A stretch of DNA of 64,000 nt from Pseudophaeomoniella oleicola (GCA_003868215.1 QWDQ01000020.1:248001-312000); one strand, 5' to 3'; positions 31,202-43,521 are shown, numbered from the stretch's first letter. Made by a program: numbers and translations. The notes: a model not told the origin generated them from the letters alone.

Positions 31202-32760
31202 TCATTCTTCCTTCTCATCTTTCTTTTCTGCAGCTGGCTCTGCTGGCTCGGCCTCCTGTGTCTCATCATTTTTGGCAGGAATAACTGTCTCTCCCGAGGA
31301 CTCCGTGGCCTCTTGACTGGCTTTCAACTCCTCTTCTTTGACGACCTCGTTCAGGGCTTCAATGGCATCATCGTCGTCTATATCATCACCGAAATCCGAC
31401 TTTGCCACTGACTTGGTCGTCTTGTTACCTCCATTCTCACCGTCGGTGGGTGCGAGAGGAGAAGTGGCTGCCACAGAAGTTTCAGGATCAACGATGGGGA
31501 CATTGCTACTGGTACCCTTCTCCTCGGCTTCACTGGGTGTCTCCGTAGGCTTTGCAACGGTAGCTTTTGAGATCGGCTTCACCTCGCCGCTCAGATTCCA
31601 GTCGATGATCCCATCAACTGTATACCTTTGTTCGAGCCAATCGTTCGTTTTTCGGAAGTGACCGCATTCGAAGAAGCCTCTGTGTGCAGAGAGAGGAGAA
31701 GGATGGACTGATTGAAGAACTTTATGACGTTGTCGATCTATTTTTGCAACACGTTTGGCAGCTGGAGTACCCCAAGCAAGGAAGACAACACCCCGAGTCC
31801 GATTCTAGAAGTAATGTTAGTGATGATGGTGACAGAAATTAACCGAAGGAGAGAGCAATCAAGATTTCCAAAGGCTACCCAAGATGACATAGAAAGGGGT
31901 TGATATTTACGACTTACCTTTGCAACGACATCGATGATCTTCTGCGTGAATTTCTCCCAGCCCTTTCCGGAATGACTATTTGCCTCATGTGCCCTCACGG
32001 TCAAACATGTGTTCAATAGCAAGACACCTCTTTCTGCCCATGGAGTCAATAAGCCTGTGTTTGGTTTTGGCGGTGGTTTGAACGATGGGTAGTCGATTTG
32101 AATTGCTTTATAGATATTTTGCAGAGACGGTGGTGGAGGGGTCGGCGGTCGAACGGAGAAGCATAAGCCATGCGCTTGGTTGTGGTTGTGATATGGATCC
32201 TGACCAAGTATCACAGCTTTAACGGAGTGGAGGGGAGTATGTCGTGACCTATAGAGTGATGGTGCACTTTGTCAGTCTCGAATATCTCCCAATGGATCCC
32301 CAAGCCAGAGCTGGCTGGAGACATCACACGAAGCAATGACCTACCAACTGTAAACCTCATCCAACGGAGGAAATACTTTCTTCTTTTCCACTTCAATCTC
32401 CTTCTTCAAGAACCTCTTCAAATCTAGAAAGTCCTTACTGACAACCTCTTCTCTAACTTCCCTGACACTCAGATAACTCTCATCCAGTGTCTCGATCTCC
32501 AGTTTCAACAAACCTCTCACTTCGGCAGATAGACTCGAAACCCATTTTTGCTTGTCAAATCTGGGTGCAGAACCGGTGGATATTGAAGCGATCGTAGAGT
32601 TTGCGGCAGTGCCATTGGTAGAGGATTTGGTGGAGGAGACGACGGTTTTCGGAGCGCCGAAGAAAGAGGTTATGGAGGCGTTATGGGTAGTCTTGGAGGA
32701 TTTGTCGGCGGAAGATGTAAGAGCATCTGCGGCTTTCCGTTTCAGTGATGATGAAGCCAT
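31202..32760 (-). CDS. UNG1: Uracil-DNA glycosylase, family 1
   Basis: Exons 32760-32345, 32248-31918 and 31804-31202 give 449 residues; introns are 96 and 113 nt. The start is ATG 32760; the frame is open upstream but has no ATG. The catalytic loop GQDPYH (D156) and the minor-groove loop [10 protein letters not shown] (H283) are intact. The enzyme excises uracil from DNA in base excision repair. The N-terminal extension has a basic LKRK patch and NASITSFFG at 27-35, which resembles a PCNA-binding PIP box with Asn in place of Gln. The last 110 residues are an acidic, Glu/Ala-rich extension ([16 protein letters not shown]) beyond the usual end of UNG, so this protein is longer than typical (about 300). 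Confidence 0.93.
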
Positions 32761-33262
32761 AGCAGCGGCTTGTCGACTATAGGCGGTACTGTACGATAAG
32801 TCGATTGGTTGCACAAGCGCAGAGTGTAACCCAATTGGCGAGCTTGGATGAACAATGGCTCGAAGAAACAATGTAAGCACCTGAGACAGTAAAAGTAGTC
32901 AAAGCTGCTCTGTGAATTTATTGTATCAGCAACGCAGTCGCCCCTTTTGTATGTGATCTGAGTAAATTGGCATTACATGTAACGGATGTACAGAAATGGA
33001 GCAGAGACGCGACTTATTCGTGACGTAGCGCGACGTGGGGAGAGCCGAGCCCGTTGCCGCGTAAAGTGGATTTCAGGGGCAAACTCCTTTCTCCTCTCTC
33101 CTCTCCATACTCATATTACTCGAACGTCACCTCCATGTCTCCCATACAATATATATAAAAGCTATCGTGTCTCATCGACTTCTTGAGACTTCTCAGCATC
33201 ACTGGAGGAAACAGCATTATCGACAACCATCAGTCGACATCAAGAAATGACCCTTTTTGCTC
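32761..33262. other. UNG1 promoter
   Basis: These 502 bp contain GACGCGAC and GCGCGACG near 33005-33035, similar to but not matching the MluI cell-cycle box. Nothing else is seen. Confidence 0.4.
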
Positions 33263-34687
33263 TCAGAAGAAATCTAGTAGTTTGACCACATTCGTCTGTT
33301 CCTTTTCGTCTTCCTCAGCCATCGTCTTCCAATCACTCTCTTTAAGCACCAGGTACATCTTATACAGATACTCTCCCATTGCTGCTTTTGCCCATTGCTC
33401 GTCGTTTCGCAATGCGTCCAGCGCTGCTCCAATACTGCCCGGTAGCTCTTGGGTCATCCCCATCTCTGCTCTTTCTTCCTCTGATAACGATGGTGTAAAT
33501 TCTGTGACAAAGTCGGTATGGTTAGCTTCGGGCTACATGAATCTCTGAAGATGAGGCGCTGTCTTACTTTGCGAATCTTTGATTGTCAGAGGTTTCTTGT
33601 CCAATCCTGCTGATATGATCGCCGCCACCATCAGATACGGATTCGAGGTCGCATCGTTACACCTGACCTCCCAGTGGTCTTGAGTGACAAGCCGTACTGG
33701 GGAGTCCCTATTGTTCGTTCCCCAGCCCACGTATTTGCCGGCACCAAAATGCCCAGCCTCGACTCTTGAATATGAATGCAGATTTGGCATTCCTATAGCA
33801 CATATCGCAGGAATATGGCTCAGCAATCCTCCGAGGAACATCTGCGGGTCAAACTCCACATCTTTCTTGACCTGCTGGGCCGAAATGTGGATATGCTGTC
33901 CATTCTTCAAGCCGTCAGCCGAAGGCATCGCATCCGGATAGAAAGTCGCCACAAGGTCATATTGCCAGGCAACGTCTTTGATCACCTCGCATGCGTAGAC
34001 TCTGGCATCGACGGCCTCCAAGGGCCCCATCGGTGGTAATGCAATCTCAAACTGCGTCATTGCGTACTCCTTGTGAACTTGCTCAACATGGATCCCAGCT
34101 TCTCCCAAAGCCAGGGCAATCTGGTTCAACACAGGCCAATACTTTGACCTATGAAGGAGACTGGCATTGAACATGCCCAACTGCCTCTCCTCAGCAGCCG
34201 TCACCTTGTCCTTTTCCAAAAAGCAAAACTCCAACTCGAACCCGACCAGAAACCTCAACCCATGATCCTCCTCCGCCTTCTCGACCACCCTTTTCAACAA
34301 ACTCCTCGGACACAACTCCCCCATACTACACAGCACATCCGCAAACACGACCGCCGCATTCCCAACCTTCGCCGAATCATGCCTCGCGACCCTCAAACTG
34401 CTCAAGTCCGGCACCACCTTCCCCGTCGCGGTAAAACACTCGATAATCTCCGGAATAATCCGCTGCGTGACCGGCATGTTCAAATCCGCAAACGACCCCG
34501 ACATATATCCCTTTTCACTCATCATCTTCACGAACCCCGGCACGGGAACCATGCGAGACCTCAACACCCCCGAAATATCGAGCCATTGCACATTGATAAC
34601 CTGCACAGTAGTGTGCGCCTCGAGGAACTTATCCAAAACCTCCAATGACGACGACGCCGCCGATGATGATGCCTCCTTTACAACCAT
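33263..34687 (-). CDS. Glutamine-synthetase-like ligase (gamma-glutamyl-amine synthetase type)
   Basis: Exons 34687-33568 and 33501-33263 give 452 residues; the 66-nt intron has a GTAAGA donor and CACAG acceptor. The start is ATG 34687. The beta-grasp N-domain contains VQWLDISGVLRSRMVP. The catalytic domain has the metal-binding glutamates in GFELEFCFLE and QFEIALPP, the loop GLKNGQHIHIS, and RVEAGHFGAGKYVGWGTNNRDSPVR, where true GS has NRSAAIR. These differences and the length place it with the fungal GS-like proteins related to FluG's C-domain and lengsin rather than cytosolic GS. Such enzymes join glutamate to an amine using ATP; the amine is unknown. The N-terminal 150 codons are strongly GC-rich. 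Confidence 0.85.
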
Positions 34688-35455
34688 TATCTTTCTCAAC
34701 TAGTAACTTAACAGCAGTAGTAAACAGTAAATATACTTCTTAGATAGGGTACCTACCTACCACAGAAAAATGTAAATGTAAAATGTAAAATGTAAATCCA
34801 CAAACAAACCCAGAAAAGAAAAAAATTAAGATGTAAAAAGAAAGAAGGAAGAATAATCCTTTATAGACCTACCCACCTTACTCATACAAAACCAAAATGT
34901 CAGACTCAAGATTCTCACTCACACGGCTTGCTTGCTTACAGCTTACAGCTTACAGCTTACTTACTTAGTTCCCGATAATTATATAGTTCGGCAATTATGA
35001 TGTATAGCCTGATCTGATATAAGCTGTGGCGTGCCGTGCTGTGAGAAAGAGAAAAGAGTCTGACATGTCAGCATCTTATATATTCGGAAACACCACCTTA
35101 CATTACCTACCTACCTGGTAGGTAACTTACCTACCTTAGCTAACACCCACACGATCGACCCACCAGGGATTATCGTCACACAGGATACGAGTACCGACTC
35201 TTCAGGTTCGGGTTGCCCGATTCAAGGGATTGCAGCACCAATTCATTATGTCAATGCAATCGATTATACTAACAGCAACACCTTCTTCCCGATAGGGTAA
35301 AGCGCTTTTCTTCGCCACACCAAAACGAGGGTGTTAGTCAAACCTATTAGAACATACGTGACAAGCACATTAAGTAGAGATACAGGTCAAGAAGAGACTA
35401 AGTCTCCCGTCAGCACTATCCCTTGTTCTTCCAAGAGGGTTCCCTCTATGCAACC
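34688..35455. other. Promoter of the GS-like gene
   Basis: No gene is seen. Tandem repeats include AAATGTA units at 34770-34797, three CTTACAG units at about 34935-34956, and TACC/GGTA repeats near 35100-35140. Confidence 0.5.
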
Positions 35456-37120
35456 TCACAGAGTCCACAATGCCATCGCAACAGCAGCGCCTAGAATGGC
35501 ACTTCCTATCTTGGATCCAGTCTCAACAGCTCCATTCGTTCTCTCAGATCCAACCCCGGAACTTGTCGCTGAAGCACTTCCATCAGGACTTGACGTTGCA
35601 TTGCCGGTGCCGTTCTGACGGTCAGCGTCGAAATCACACAATCCGCTACCATTCATGCTCGCGGTTGGGAACCATGCCAATGGTTTGCCCTGTCCCATGA
35701 ACGCCGTAATGTTCCCTCCAGCTGTTGCTCTCGTTCTGTTGCAACTGAAAACCTCAACAACTTCGGTGCCTTCGTCAAAGCCACCAGGAACGACGAGCTG
35801 ATAGGCCCCACCTCCTCTGCCCTGGTTAGAGAAGCACGCCACTATCTGGGCTCCATCTGGACCCTTTCGAGTGCAGTATGTCGAACCATCAATATATAGT
35901 TGCGAAGAATGATTCGTCACGTAGTGAGAGTCAATATCGATGGCGTGGTTCCGCAGCCGATTCAGCGTACGGGTGATGTTGTACAAAGGAGCAGAGGTGT
36001 CATAGCCACTCTTCCAAAGGTTTTCGCGATTGTAAGGACTGTAATTGCCGTTGAAATGCTGCTCTTGCCCTTGGTATATGGTAGGGATACCGTCACTCAA
36101 GACCACGAAAGCGATGGCGTTAGCGGCAAGAGCGGTGTCATTGACAATAGACGCGAAGCGTGGAAGATCGTGGTTCTCGACAAAAGTACCCAAGACAGCG
36201 GTGTTGTTGCAAGACAGTTCCGTAGCGCTCATCTGCATTGCCAGATCATACATCTTGCCTTCAGTGAATGCACGGATCAATGGGAAATACTGGAGGTAAT
36301 TGGGGAGGCCGGCTAGCAACCCCATTCGCTGATATCGGCAGAGATCTTCGGTCTGACCAGTATAGACTTCCCCGAAAGTAAAGACGCCAGCAGCTTCCAG
36401 AAAAGGTGGCAGAAACCCATCGTTGACATGCTTTGCCGCATCAATGCGAAGGCCATCGATTGAATAATTCGAAACAAGTTGTCTGATCCAATTACCCGTC
36501 ATGGTGACGACTTCTTGCGAATCGGTATCGAGGTCTGGAAGGGCCACATTCGTAGCTCCGAGCCAACAACCTTGCGCGTTTGCGGAATCGTCGTAGTTCG
36601 TGATATTGCAGTAAGGGTGGAAATACTTTTCGTCGTTGAACGGATTGAAGGCGGAATAGTTGATTGGTTGAGGCATGTCTCCGTCAATTGCTTGTGCCAT
36701 GTCGTTGATAACGACGTCAACCATCAAGTACATTCCCCGGCCGTGGACCTCATCAACAAGATGGCTAAGGTCGCCTGCATCACCGAAGTTTGCGTTGAGA
36801 GCATAGTTGTTTCTTGGCCAGTAACCATGGTACGCTTCACCGTATCCAGTGTCGTCAGGGATGTTCTCTACAACCGGAGAGATCTGGATAGCCGTGAATC
36901 CCATGTCTTGGATATAGTCCAGTCTATTGATAAGCCCAGTCCAAGTTCCACCGCAATATCTCAGAAGATCGCATTCTGCAGTTGTGGAGCCATCGGTTCG
37001 CGCGAAGCGGTCGGTCATTACCTGGTAGATCGATCGCAGAGCCCATTCTTGGGCTGTTGCGGCCTGCGAGACACCCACAAGCGCAGAGAATGCCGCAATG
37101 GCAAGGGCCGATTCCTTCAT
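35456..37120 (-). CDS. GPI-anchored GH13 alpha-glucan enzyme (AgtA/alpha-amylase-like)
   Basis: This single-exon gene encodes 554 residues. A signal peptide (residues 1-20) leads into a GH13 barrel. Region II is GLRIDAAKH (nucleophile D227), region III FGEVYTG (acid/base E251), region IV VENHDLPRF (D318). Region I reads DVVIND (135-140), so the histidine usual in DVVxNH is Asp140, and region IV has HDL where amylases have HDN. From memory, the GPI-anchored Aspergillus glucanotransferases also differ at region I. A Ser/Gly/Thr linker and a hydrophobic end (GSAILGAAVAMALWTL) give a GPI signal. It probably reshapes wall alpha-1,3-glucan or its alpha-1,4 primer rather than digesting starch; this is inference. 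Confidence 0.88.
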   Translation of the reverse strand: MKESALAIAAFSALVGVSQAATAQEWALRSIYQVMTDRFARTDGSTTAECDLLRYCGGTWTGLINRLDYIQDMGFTAIQISPVVENIPDDTGYGEAYHGYWPRNNYALNANFGDAGDLSHLVDEVHGRGMYLMVDVVINDMAQAIDGDMPQPINYSAFNPFNDEKYFHPYCNITNYDDSANAQGCWLGATNVALPDLDTDSQEVVTMTGNWIRQLVSNYSIDGLRIDAAKHVNDGFLPPFLEAAGVFTFGEVYTGQTEDLCRYQRMGLLAGLPNYLQYFPLIRAFTEGKMYDLAMQMSATELSCNNTAVLGTFVENHDLPRFASIVNDTALAANAIAFVVLSDGIPTIYQGQEQHFNGNYSPYNRENLWKSGYDTSAPLYNITRTLNRLRNHAIDIDSHYVTNHSSQLYIDGSTYCTRKGPDGAQIVACFSNQGRGGGAYQLVVPGGFDEGTEVVEVFSCNRTRATAGGNITAFMGQGKPLAWFPTASMNGSGLCDFDADRQNGTGNATSSPDGSASATSSGVGSERTNGAVETGSKIGSAILGAAVAMALWTL

Positions 37121-38678
37121 GATGGATCTTCGGGTCCAGGGACAGAAGATATCCTGGATTGGGTGGGAGTCGCCCTGAAAAATGTATTACTGTATATAAA
37201 GTCAGTCAATGGTATCATTCCGCCAGTTTCCTCACATGGGTTGACAAGGATTCACACATACCCGTAAGTTGATACAAGGTACTTGTTGGCCACAGCAAAC
37301 GATAAGAAAGCTCCTAGCGACTACAGATTCGTATCGATGTAAGACACGGTGGTTGTTGAAAAGAAGAAGTTCCAAAATAGAAAAGAATTCTAAAATCTTT
37401 CAATTCTTATGTGAACGAGTGCAAATCGGGCTTTCCTCAGAGCGCCAAACAGTATAAGCGAGCGGGCACTGCTGTACGCAGTTGAAGGAAGGAGCCAGAC
37501 AAAAGGAGAAGGAGAAGGAGAAGGAGAAAAGAAGAACGACAATGCGCCTGGACACACGATGGACGACGAATTGACAAACAAGGAAAGAACAGGAAAGAGA
37601 AATGAAACACACAAAAGAAGTGTTCGACCAATTTACATTGGACCTCGTATGTTTACCTAGCAGATGGAGGACGTGGCTTGCACAGAGGAGGGGTGACAAC
37701 ACCCCGATGCACATCCAACGGCGGTGCACCGGCCCTGCATGATCATCGGCTATAGCACATGCACTCTGCTGTACCGATAGTACGAGGAATTAGTTACTCA
37801 AAAGTAACTGTGTGAAAAGCTTGACACTCACCTGCACCTACTTGCGCAGCTTCGGTGACCAACGAGAATGATTGAAAGAAGAAAACACAAGAAATAGTGA
37901 AACCGGGGTGAACGTGTCAGCGTGCGCGCCAAGCGACAATCCAAGGCTTTACTGCGCAGTACTGCGTAGTACTGCGTAGTATATGGCTCCGCGTGGACGA
38001 CATCACCTCTTGTTTACGACGAACAAGACTTTAAGAACTGAAGGCCAAGATGAAAAGATGGGTCAGGGTATATAGAAATAATGGAAAGAAGAAAAGTACA
38101 GTAACCGGGAACAATGCCGTAGGATAGAGGACTGACTGACGTTCTTGGTATCCCCAAGCCAAGTCCCACCATTGCGACTATTACACACCAAGTCATTTAA
38201 GCCAAGTGCACTTATTATCGTGGCGTTATAGACGTGTTTACCATGCACACGTATGTGTTCTGCATGCATGAGGTGTATATATATGTGTACCTATTCAGAC
38301 TCAAATATGTAGGATGCAGGGGCATAGATATGTTCTCAACTCCTTTCTACTATGGTCGTTACTCACAATCGGATAGGGAAAACAGAGCAGAGCGCGTAAA
38401 TATTCCTTCCGATCCAAACTTTTATCTCCTCTCAATAACTTACAGCACGCGGTTCCAACTTGCAAATCTTCTATATAAATCAGTTGCAGAGTTGTACCAA
38501 GGCACGGCCTTCTCGTTTACAAAACGTGCAATTTTAGAAAGAAGCGGAGGACGATGACATGAATATCAGGAAACGCGAAACCCCCATTTATATAACATAT
38601 AGCCCAAACGACATTTGCCTTTCCTTTCCCTTTCGTAACCAGTACCCTGAATCAAGCCTTAACTCATTTGAATCCCTT
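37121..38678. other. GH13-gene promoter and PDI1 3' region
   Basis: No gene is recognised in 1,558 bp. There is a (GGAGAA)n tract at 37505-37530; the Ser/Phe-rich frames across it on the minus strand are artefacts. Three tandem relatives of the TACGTA palindrome lie at 37950-37981, and short AT-rich stretches follow. Confidence 0.5.
37950..37981. repeat. Tandem ACTGCGYAGT palindromic decamers (x3)
   Basis: ACTGCGCAGT followed by two ACTGCGTAGT units, head to tail. The first is a perfect palindrome; all resemble TACTACGTAGTA found elsewhere in the window. Confidence 0.7.
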
Positions 38679-40385
38679 TTACAGCTCATCGTGCTCTTGA
38701 GCACCACCAGAATCAGTGTCCGCCATGGCCGTCTTCACAGCCTCAGCAGCTTCACTTGCTGCGCTCTTGATGCTCTCCTTGACACCTTCACTGGCTGACG
38801 GGGTGGCAGCAGGTGCTTGCTTGGCCATAGTCTCCGCAACATCGGGCATCTCCTCGTCAGAGTCTGCTGACCGCTCCGCGTATGCGTCAACTTGGTGTTT
38901 GCCTTTCTCCTTGATGAACTTGGCCAAATCTTCAACTGAACGAGGGCCAGAGTATTCAATTGGTGCTTTTTTACCACCAGCCGCATAGAGTTTGATGGTT
39001 GGGAACCCCTGGATTTCATCCGGAACGTCGTTGGCGGTTGCATCGACCTTGGCAACGGTAACTTGCTTGCTGTATGGAGCATACATTTGGGCGAGTTCCT
39101 CATACTTTGGTGCGAGAGCTTTGCAGTGACCGCACCATGGTGCATAAAACTCGATCAGGACATCTTTGTCGTCATCAAGAACAATATCGTTATAAGAGTG
39201 TGCGACGACAACTGTGACTGATCCCTCTTGCTTCTCTGGGATTGGCTCAGATTTGATGCTGGGATCAATCTTGCCATCGACGAACTCTTTGACAAACTTA
39301 GCGATCTCTTTCTTAGTAATCTTCTTGTCTTGAGAGTATGGGAACTTCTGGTTTTTGACGGTCTCCTGAATGGCGAAGGCGGGCCACTTGCCAACTTCAA
39401 GGTTGAGGTTCCCGCCATGTGCACCGAAAGCTTTTGCATCAATTGTTGCGAAGTTAATTTTACCCTTGTATTCTTGAGCGATTGGCTTCAAAGTACTGGC
39501 AAGTTCCGCGCGCTCCTCTGGAGTTTCGGCAAAGATGTATGCAAGTGGGAGACCGGCCTAGATTAACAATCAGTACAAGATCAAAACCATTCGCGAGATA
39601 TAGCATACCGACATGTACCCGCCATATGTCTCAGGGCCAACCTCGCCGACGAGTGGAGTGCTAGAAGTCTTTGCAAAAGACTTGATAGCCTCCGCATCGA
39701 ACTTCTCGGAGAAAACGTCCTTCCCCTCATCAAAAGACTTGTATAGGACGATCGCTGGTTGTTTGACACCCTCGGCTTTAGCCAAGGCAGCATCGCTAGT
39801 GGCGCCAAAGAGATAGTCATCTAGGAGGGCCTCGGCAACGGAGGAGAAGGTCTCGTTGGATGCCTTGTCGTCAGCAGCAAAGTATGCCACAAGGACAACC
39901 TTATCTGCGGTCTTAAATTCTTCAAGCGATTCGGCGGTCAGAGGCGAAACGGATGGAAGGGCTTGTTTGGTCATGTATGAGATGATACTGATAGGTAAAT
40001 TAGCGCTATTCTGATGGCGGAATTGGGTTACTCACGCAGGAGCTTTCCTGGCTCCGGCATACGGCTTGATGTTTTCCAACCCTCTGAAGACCTTGACTGT
40101 GGGGTATCCTTCAATACCATATTCCTTGCAAAGGTCTGCCTCTTCCGTGCAATCAACCTTAACCAAGGGAATGTCTTTCTCCTTCAAAGTCGTAGCTGCC
40201 TCTTCATATTCTGGGGCGAGGGCCTTGCAGTGACCACACCACGGCGCAAAGAACTCTGCAAGCACAAGGTCATGCTCCTTGACAAAGTCTTTAAAGGTGT
40301 CGGTCTTCAAAGAGTGTACATCTGAGGCAAGAGCCGCCGATGAAGCAGCTAGGAAGCCCAAAGCTGCGTTTCTGAAAGTCCGCAT
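38679..40385 (-). CDS. PDI1: Protein disulfide isomerase, ER luminal
   Basis: Exons 40385-40036, 39987-39609 and 39557-38679 give 535 residues; introns are 48 and 51 nt with GTGAGT and GTATGC donors. The start at 40385 opens into a signal peptide (MRTFRNAALGFLAASSAALA). The domain order is a-b-b'-a': active sites APWCGHC at C50/C53 and C385/C388, with YMSAGLPLAYIF opening the b' domain across the second splice. An acidic, Ala-rich tail ends in the ER retrieval signal HDEL. It forms and shuffles disulfides in secreted proteins, of which this window encodes several. The tail before HDEL is longer than in yeast Pdi1. The frame stays open far upstream of the ATG but without a better start. Confidence 0.96.
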
Positions 40386-41156
40386 CGCTGCGCCGAGTCT
40401 ATCCCAGAAGGATGCGTATTGACGGTGACCTGGGGATTCTTGACGTGAGGATGATGAGAGAAAGGAATGAAGTAGATGGTAGTAGAGATACCACGAGATG
40501 AGCGTTGCCAGATGGTACAAATATCTGATGGGCCCTTGCTTATTATCAATCCAAAAGGGCGTCTCTCGGAGGACAGCTTGTCCTTGCCTCCAAATAGACG
40601 TAATGATTGGCTCTCCAAATAAAGGGTCAGCCCCTATCAAAATAATTTCTCCGCGTTATTAATCACTTACGTGCTAACAACGCCTTAACCCACGTACCTT
40701 ACTTGGCAGGGCCCTTTCTACGGCAAATGGGGCAGACCCTGGTTCGTTTACCGATCACGCCGTAGTAGCGAACTATCCGAGTATTTGCACCAGCTACTAC
40801 GTAGTATGGTCAATGATGGTATTATCACATTACCCTACCTACCCCAGGTAGGTACCTTACCTATGTATGCGTTCTTACTCAATGTTCCTAATTACATTTG
40901 ACCTGGCGTGCAGACCTTGGTTTATTCGCAAATGCCATTCGTTGGTTCGAAGAAAGCATCCTACGGTCACTTGAGATGGATTTCAGCAGAATCGGATTAG
41001 GTATCAAATCCTGAACCATCAAACGACCTAAAAGCAGGAGATTGTGTATCCTATTAACCAGGTAGATGCTCAGTCCGAGACCTCACGCTAATGCGATGAG
41101 GTTAGGACCCCAACGCCAATTCTGTTATCCTATGACAAGGTTACCATCTTCCTCTT
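40386..41156. other. PDI1 promoter and ATG22 3' region
   Basis: It contains palindrome copy 2 (40795-40806) and TACC/GGTA repeats near 40835-40865. I saw no exact ER-stress element. Confidence 0.45.
40795..40806. repeat. 12-bp palindrome TACTACGTAGTA, copy 2
   Basis: Exact copy, about 410 bp upstream of PDI1. Confidence 0.8.
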
Positions 41157-42956
41157 TCATGCTTCCCCTTCATCAGTGAGATAGATATGTGGCCCACGAG
41201 AGTCGTCACCGTCGCCGATCGATGGGTGCTTGCCCTCGAGCTCCGCTGCCATCTCAGCTGCATCCTTTCTGCCTCTGTCCACATCGACAAAAAGCATGAG
41301 AGGAAGTGGCAAGAAGATGAGCACGGCCAAGAAAACGAAAGCCGGTCGAATTTCACCGTAACGATCAGTGATAGCTCCAACGACGGCTGGACCAAAGATA
41401 CTGGAACCCTTATCGGTGACGGCATAAAGGGCATAAAATGCAGCTTCGAACCCAGGTGGAATCAACTCGCCAAAGAAACTTCGACAATAGGATGACACTC
41501 CACCGAGGACGAAGCCATAAACAGCTCCTAGTGGATACATTTCCCACGGCTGTTGCAAACCAAATGCCCCGTATCGTCGAATTGCGGGAATAAAACCAAG
41601 AAGACCGTAGAGGGGTATAATTTCGAAAAGGCATATACAGCCAATAATGGTTTGCGATGCGCGTAAATTAAAAACCCGGGAAAAGAAACTCCATGAGAAG
41701 GCCCCCAAAACACCAGCGACGGTTGCAATTACATTGATCAAACCCAAAGCTGCAGGTTTCATTCCAAGGGTTGTCTTTGCGAACAACACAGCCGTTCCAC
41801 TGACTGTGGCAATACCGTCGCTCAGCAAGAACCAGGCACCAAGGAATAACAACATGTCCTTCAAGCGCCTTGCCCTCCTGACTGTTCTCCAAAGCGATTT
41901 CCACGCGTATATCGTGTATCCAATCCAACTCTTGTTGGCATCCGCTGGCGGTAGCGGCGGGCCTGGTCGCGGTCGAAGCCATAAGACCGCTGGAATGGTG
42001 AACAAGAGCCACCAAAGCCCAATTATAAAGAGGACCAAGCGTAGAGAGAAAGTAGTAGACCCATTTGCCACCACGACGAGTATTGAGATGATTTGAAGAA
42101 GCACTCCAGCCAGATAGCCGATACCAACTCCATTGGCGCTAATCTTCGTTGAAAGTCTCAATTCGGGGGAATTGGCTGCAGGGGACACGCTTGATAGCAG
42201 AGTTTCGTCAACGCCATCATCAGGGTGGATCAGGGATGTGGCCTCATGAGTCCTGTTCTCGAGGCTCTCGTCTATTGAAAGGCGATCGCGGTTGACGGAA
42301 CCGTCGTACTCCGACGCCCGATGTTGGGTATGCCACTTCTCCATTTGTATAGTAGGATGGTATCGGACCAAAAGTGGCAGGAAGGAATTGAGTAGCACAA
42401 AAGAGGCACCGAAGCAGGTATTTGCAATAATGGCGAGTAGCGCACCAACGAGGTACACTCTCGGTACGACGGGGAGAAAGAGCATAGTTGCCACTGCGCC
42501 GATCAAGCCGAAAATGATCAAATATGTCTTTCGAAACCGCCCATGGTCTGCAGCCCCAGACATGGAGATGATGAGAAGAGATTGCACAGCGACGCTCACG
42601 GAGAACGTATACATGGCGAAGCTTGCAGTATTGATTTCCGCGCCTAAGATATATACCACACATGCCGGAGGCTCAGTGGGTCGTTGATGAGATGACAGGT
42701 GTTCCACACTGTCATGGTATAGCACCTCCCACGTTGCGCTGCAGGGCTTCGTCTTGTCGGCCAGTTGTACACCCCGATCTCGTGCCAGTTGCTCAAGTGT
42801 GATAGGTAAGAAAGAGGCCATGGCACATATGGTAAACACTTCTGCAGCCCATCCATAGCTGTACCAACCAGCTAACTCCTTCCGACTTGTCGGGCGTGTA
42901 TCTTCATCCTCATAGCACGGAAATTCGGAATCGGTATGGTCCAGGCCACTCTCCAT
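41157..42956 (-). CDS. ATG22: Autophagy-related vacuolar amino-acid exporter Atg22 (MFS)
   Basis: This single-exon frame encodes 599 residues from ATG 42956. The frame is open to 43079 without an ATG; a short upstream exon ending near an AG at 43113 is possible. After an acidic start the protein reads [22 protein letters not shown], the typical Atg22 opening before the first membrane helix, and [14 protein letters not shown] follows it. About twelve hydrophobic helices are visible, with a hydrophilic loop of some 75 residues in the middle, as in the family. Atg22 releases leucine and other amino acids from the vacuole after autophagic breakdown. The C-terminus is acidic and hydrophilic. Confidence 0.92.
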   Translation of the reverse strand: MESGLDHTDSEFPCYEDEDTRPTSRKELAGWYSYGWAAEVFTICAMASFLPITLEQLARDRGVQLADKTKPCSATWEVLYHDSVEHLSSHQRPTEPPACVVYILGAEINTASFAMYTFSVSVAVQSLLIISMSGAADHGRFRKTYLIIFGLIGAVATMLFLPVVPRVYLVGALLAIIANTCFGASFVLLNSFLPLLVRYHPTIQMEKWHTQHRASEYDGSVNRDRLSIDESLENRTHEATSLIHPDDGVDETLLSSVSPAANSPELRLSTKISANGVGIGYLAGVLLQIISILVVVANGSTTFSLRLVLFIIGLWWLLFTIPAVLWLRPRPGPPLPPADANKSWIGYTIYAWKSLWRTVRRARRLKDMLLFLGAWFLLSDGIATVSGTAVLFAKTTLGMKPAALGLINVIATVAGVLGAFSWSFFSRVFNLRASQTIIGCICLFEIIPLYGLLGFIPAIRRYGAFGLQQPWEMYPLGAVYGFVLGGVSSYCRSFFGELIPPGFEAAFYALYAVTDKGSSIFGPAVVGAITDRYGEIRPAFVFLAVLIFLPLPLMLFVDVDRGRKDAAEMAAELEGKHPSIGDGDDSRGPHIYLTDEGEA

Positions 42957-43509
42957 GTCTGATGTAGCTGAGTTGGACGTAGACTCTTCGTCATCTGCGT
43001 GATAGGACGGGGACGCCGAAGCGAAGGAAGCCTTTGAGTATTCGCGATGGGTTACGGGTCGAGGTAGATATGGCTGCAAAGATGAATGCGATTCATTTCG
43101 AGGGACCTGGCAGCGATTAGATTCCTATACTGAACATGTTTCTGCATCGTTGGCATGAGCAACAGAAGAAAGATGGATTGTTTTGGGGGGAATCAGGTAC
43201 CATTTCCTTAAGCGGAACTGATGTCAGATGGCACGACCCTCTACGGGTTTAGGTTATTGGCTTGAGCTTAACATGGCCTCCTTGAACGCAGTAAAAGCGG
43301 CGAACGACAAGCTGCACCTCCCACGATGCAAGATTGTCTCTGGATGGGAATCATATTAAAAGAGGGAAGAGAAACGGTCGCAAGAGATTGACGTTCATCA
43401 ATAGCCATATCTATAGTAGATTGACAGTGACAGCAATGAGAGGAGGGGTCGTGCACAAAAGCTGCAAGTCGTCAAATCACCTTTGTGATCGTGGATAAGT
43501 CAAGGCTTG

Positions 43510-43521
43510 TACTACGTAGTA
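43510..43521. repeat. 12-bp palindrome TACTACGTAGTA, copy 3
   Basis: Exact copy in the divergent ATG22/MED14 region. Confidence 0.8.

Noticed and set aside
37400-37729. Ser/Phe-rich minus-strand frames of 64-109 aa
   Set aside because: They run across the (GGAGAA)n simple repeat and appear in several frames at once, so they are composition artefacts.
42956-43079. Longer N-terminus for Atg22 (extra 41 residues)
   Set aside because: The open frame upstream has no ATG, and starting at 42956 leads straight into the family's conserved opening; an extra tiny exon cannot be excluded.
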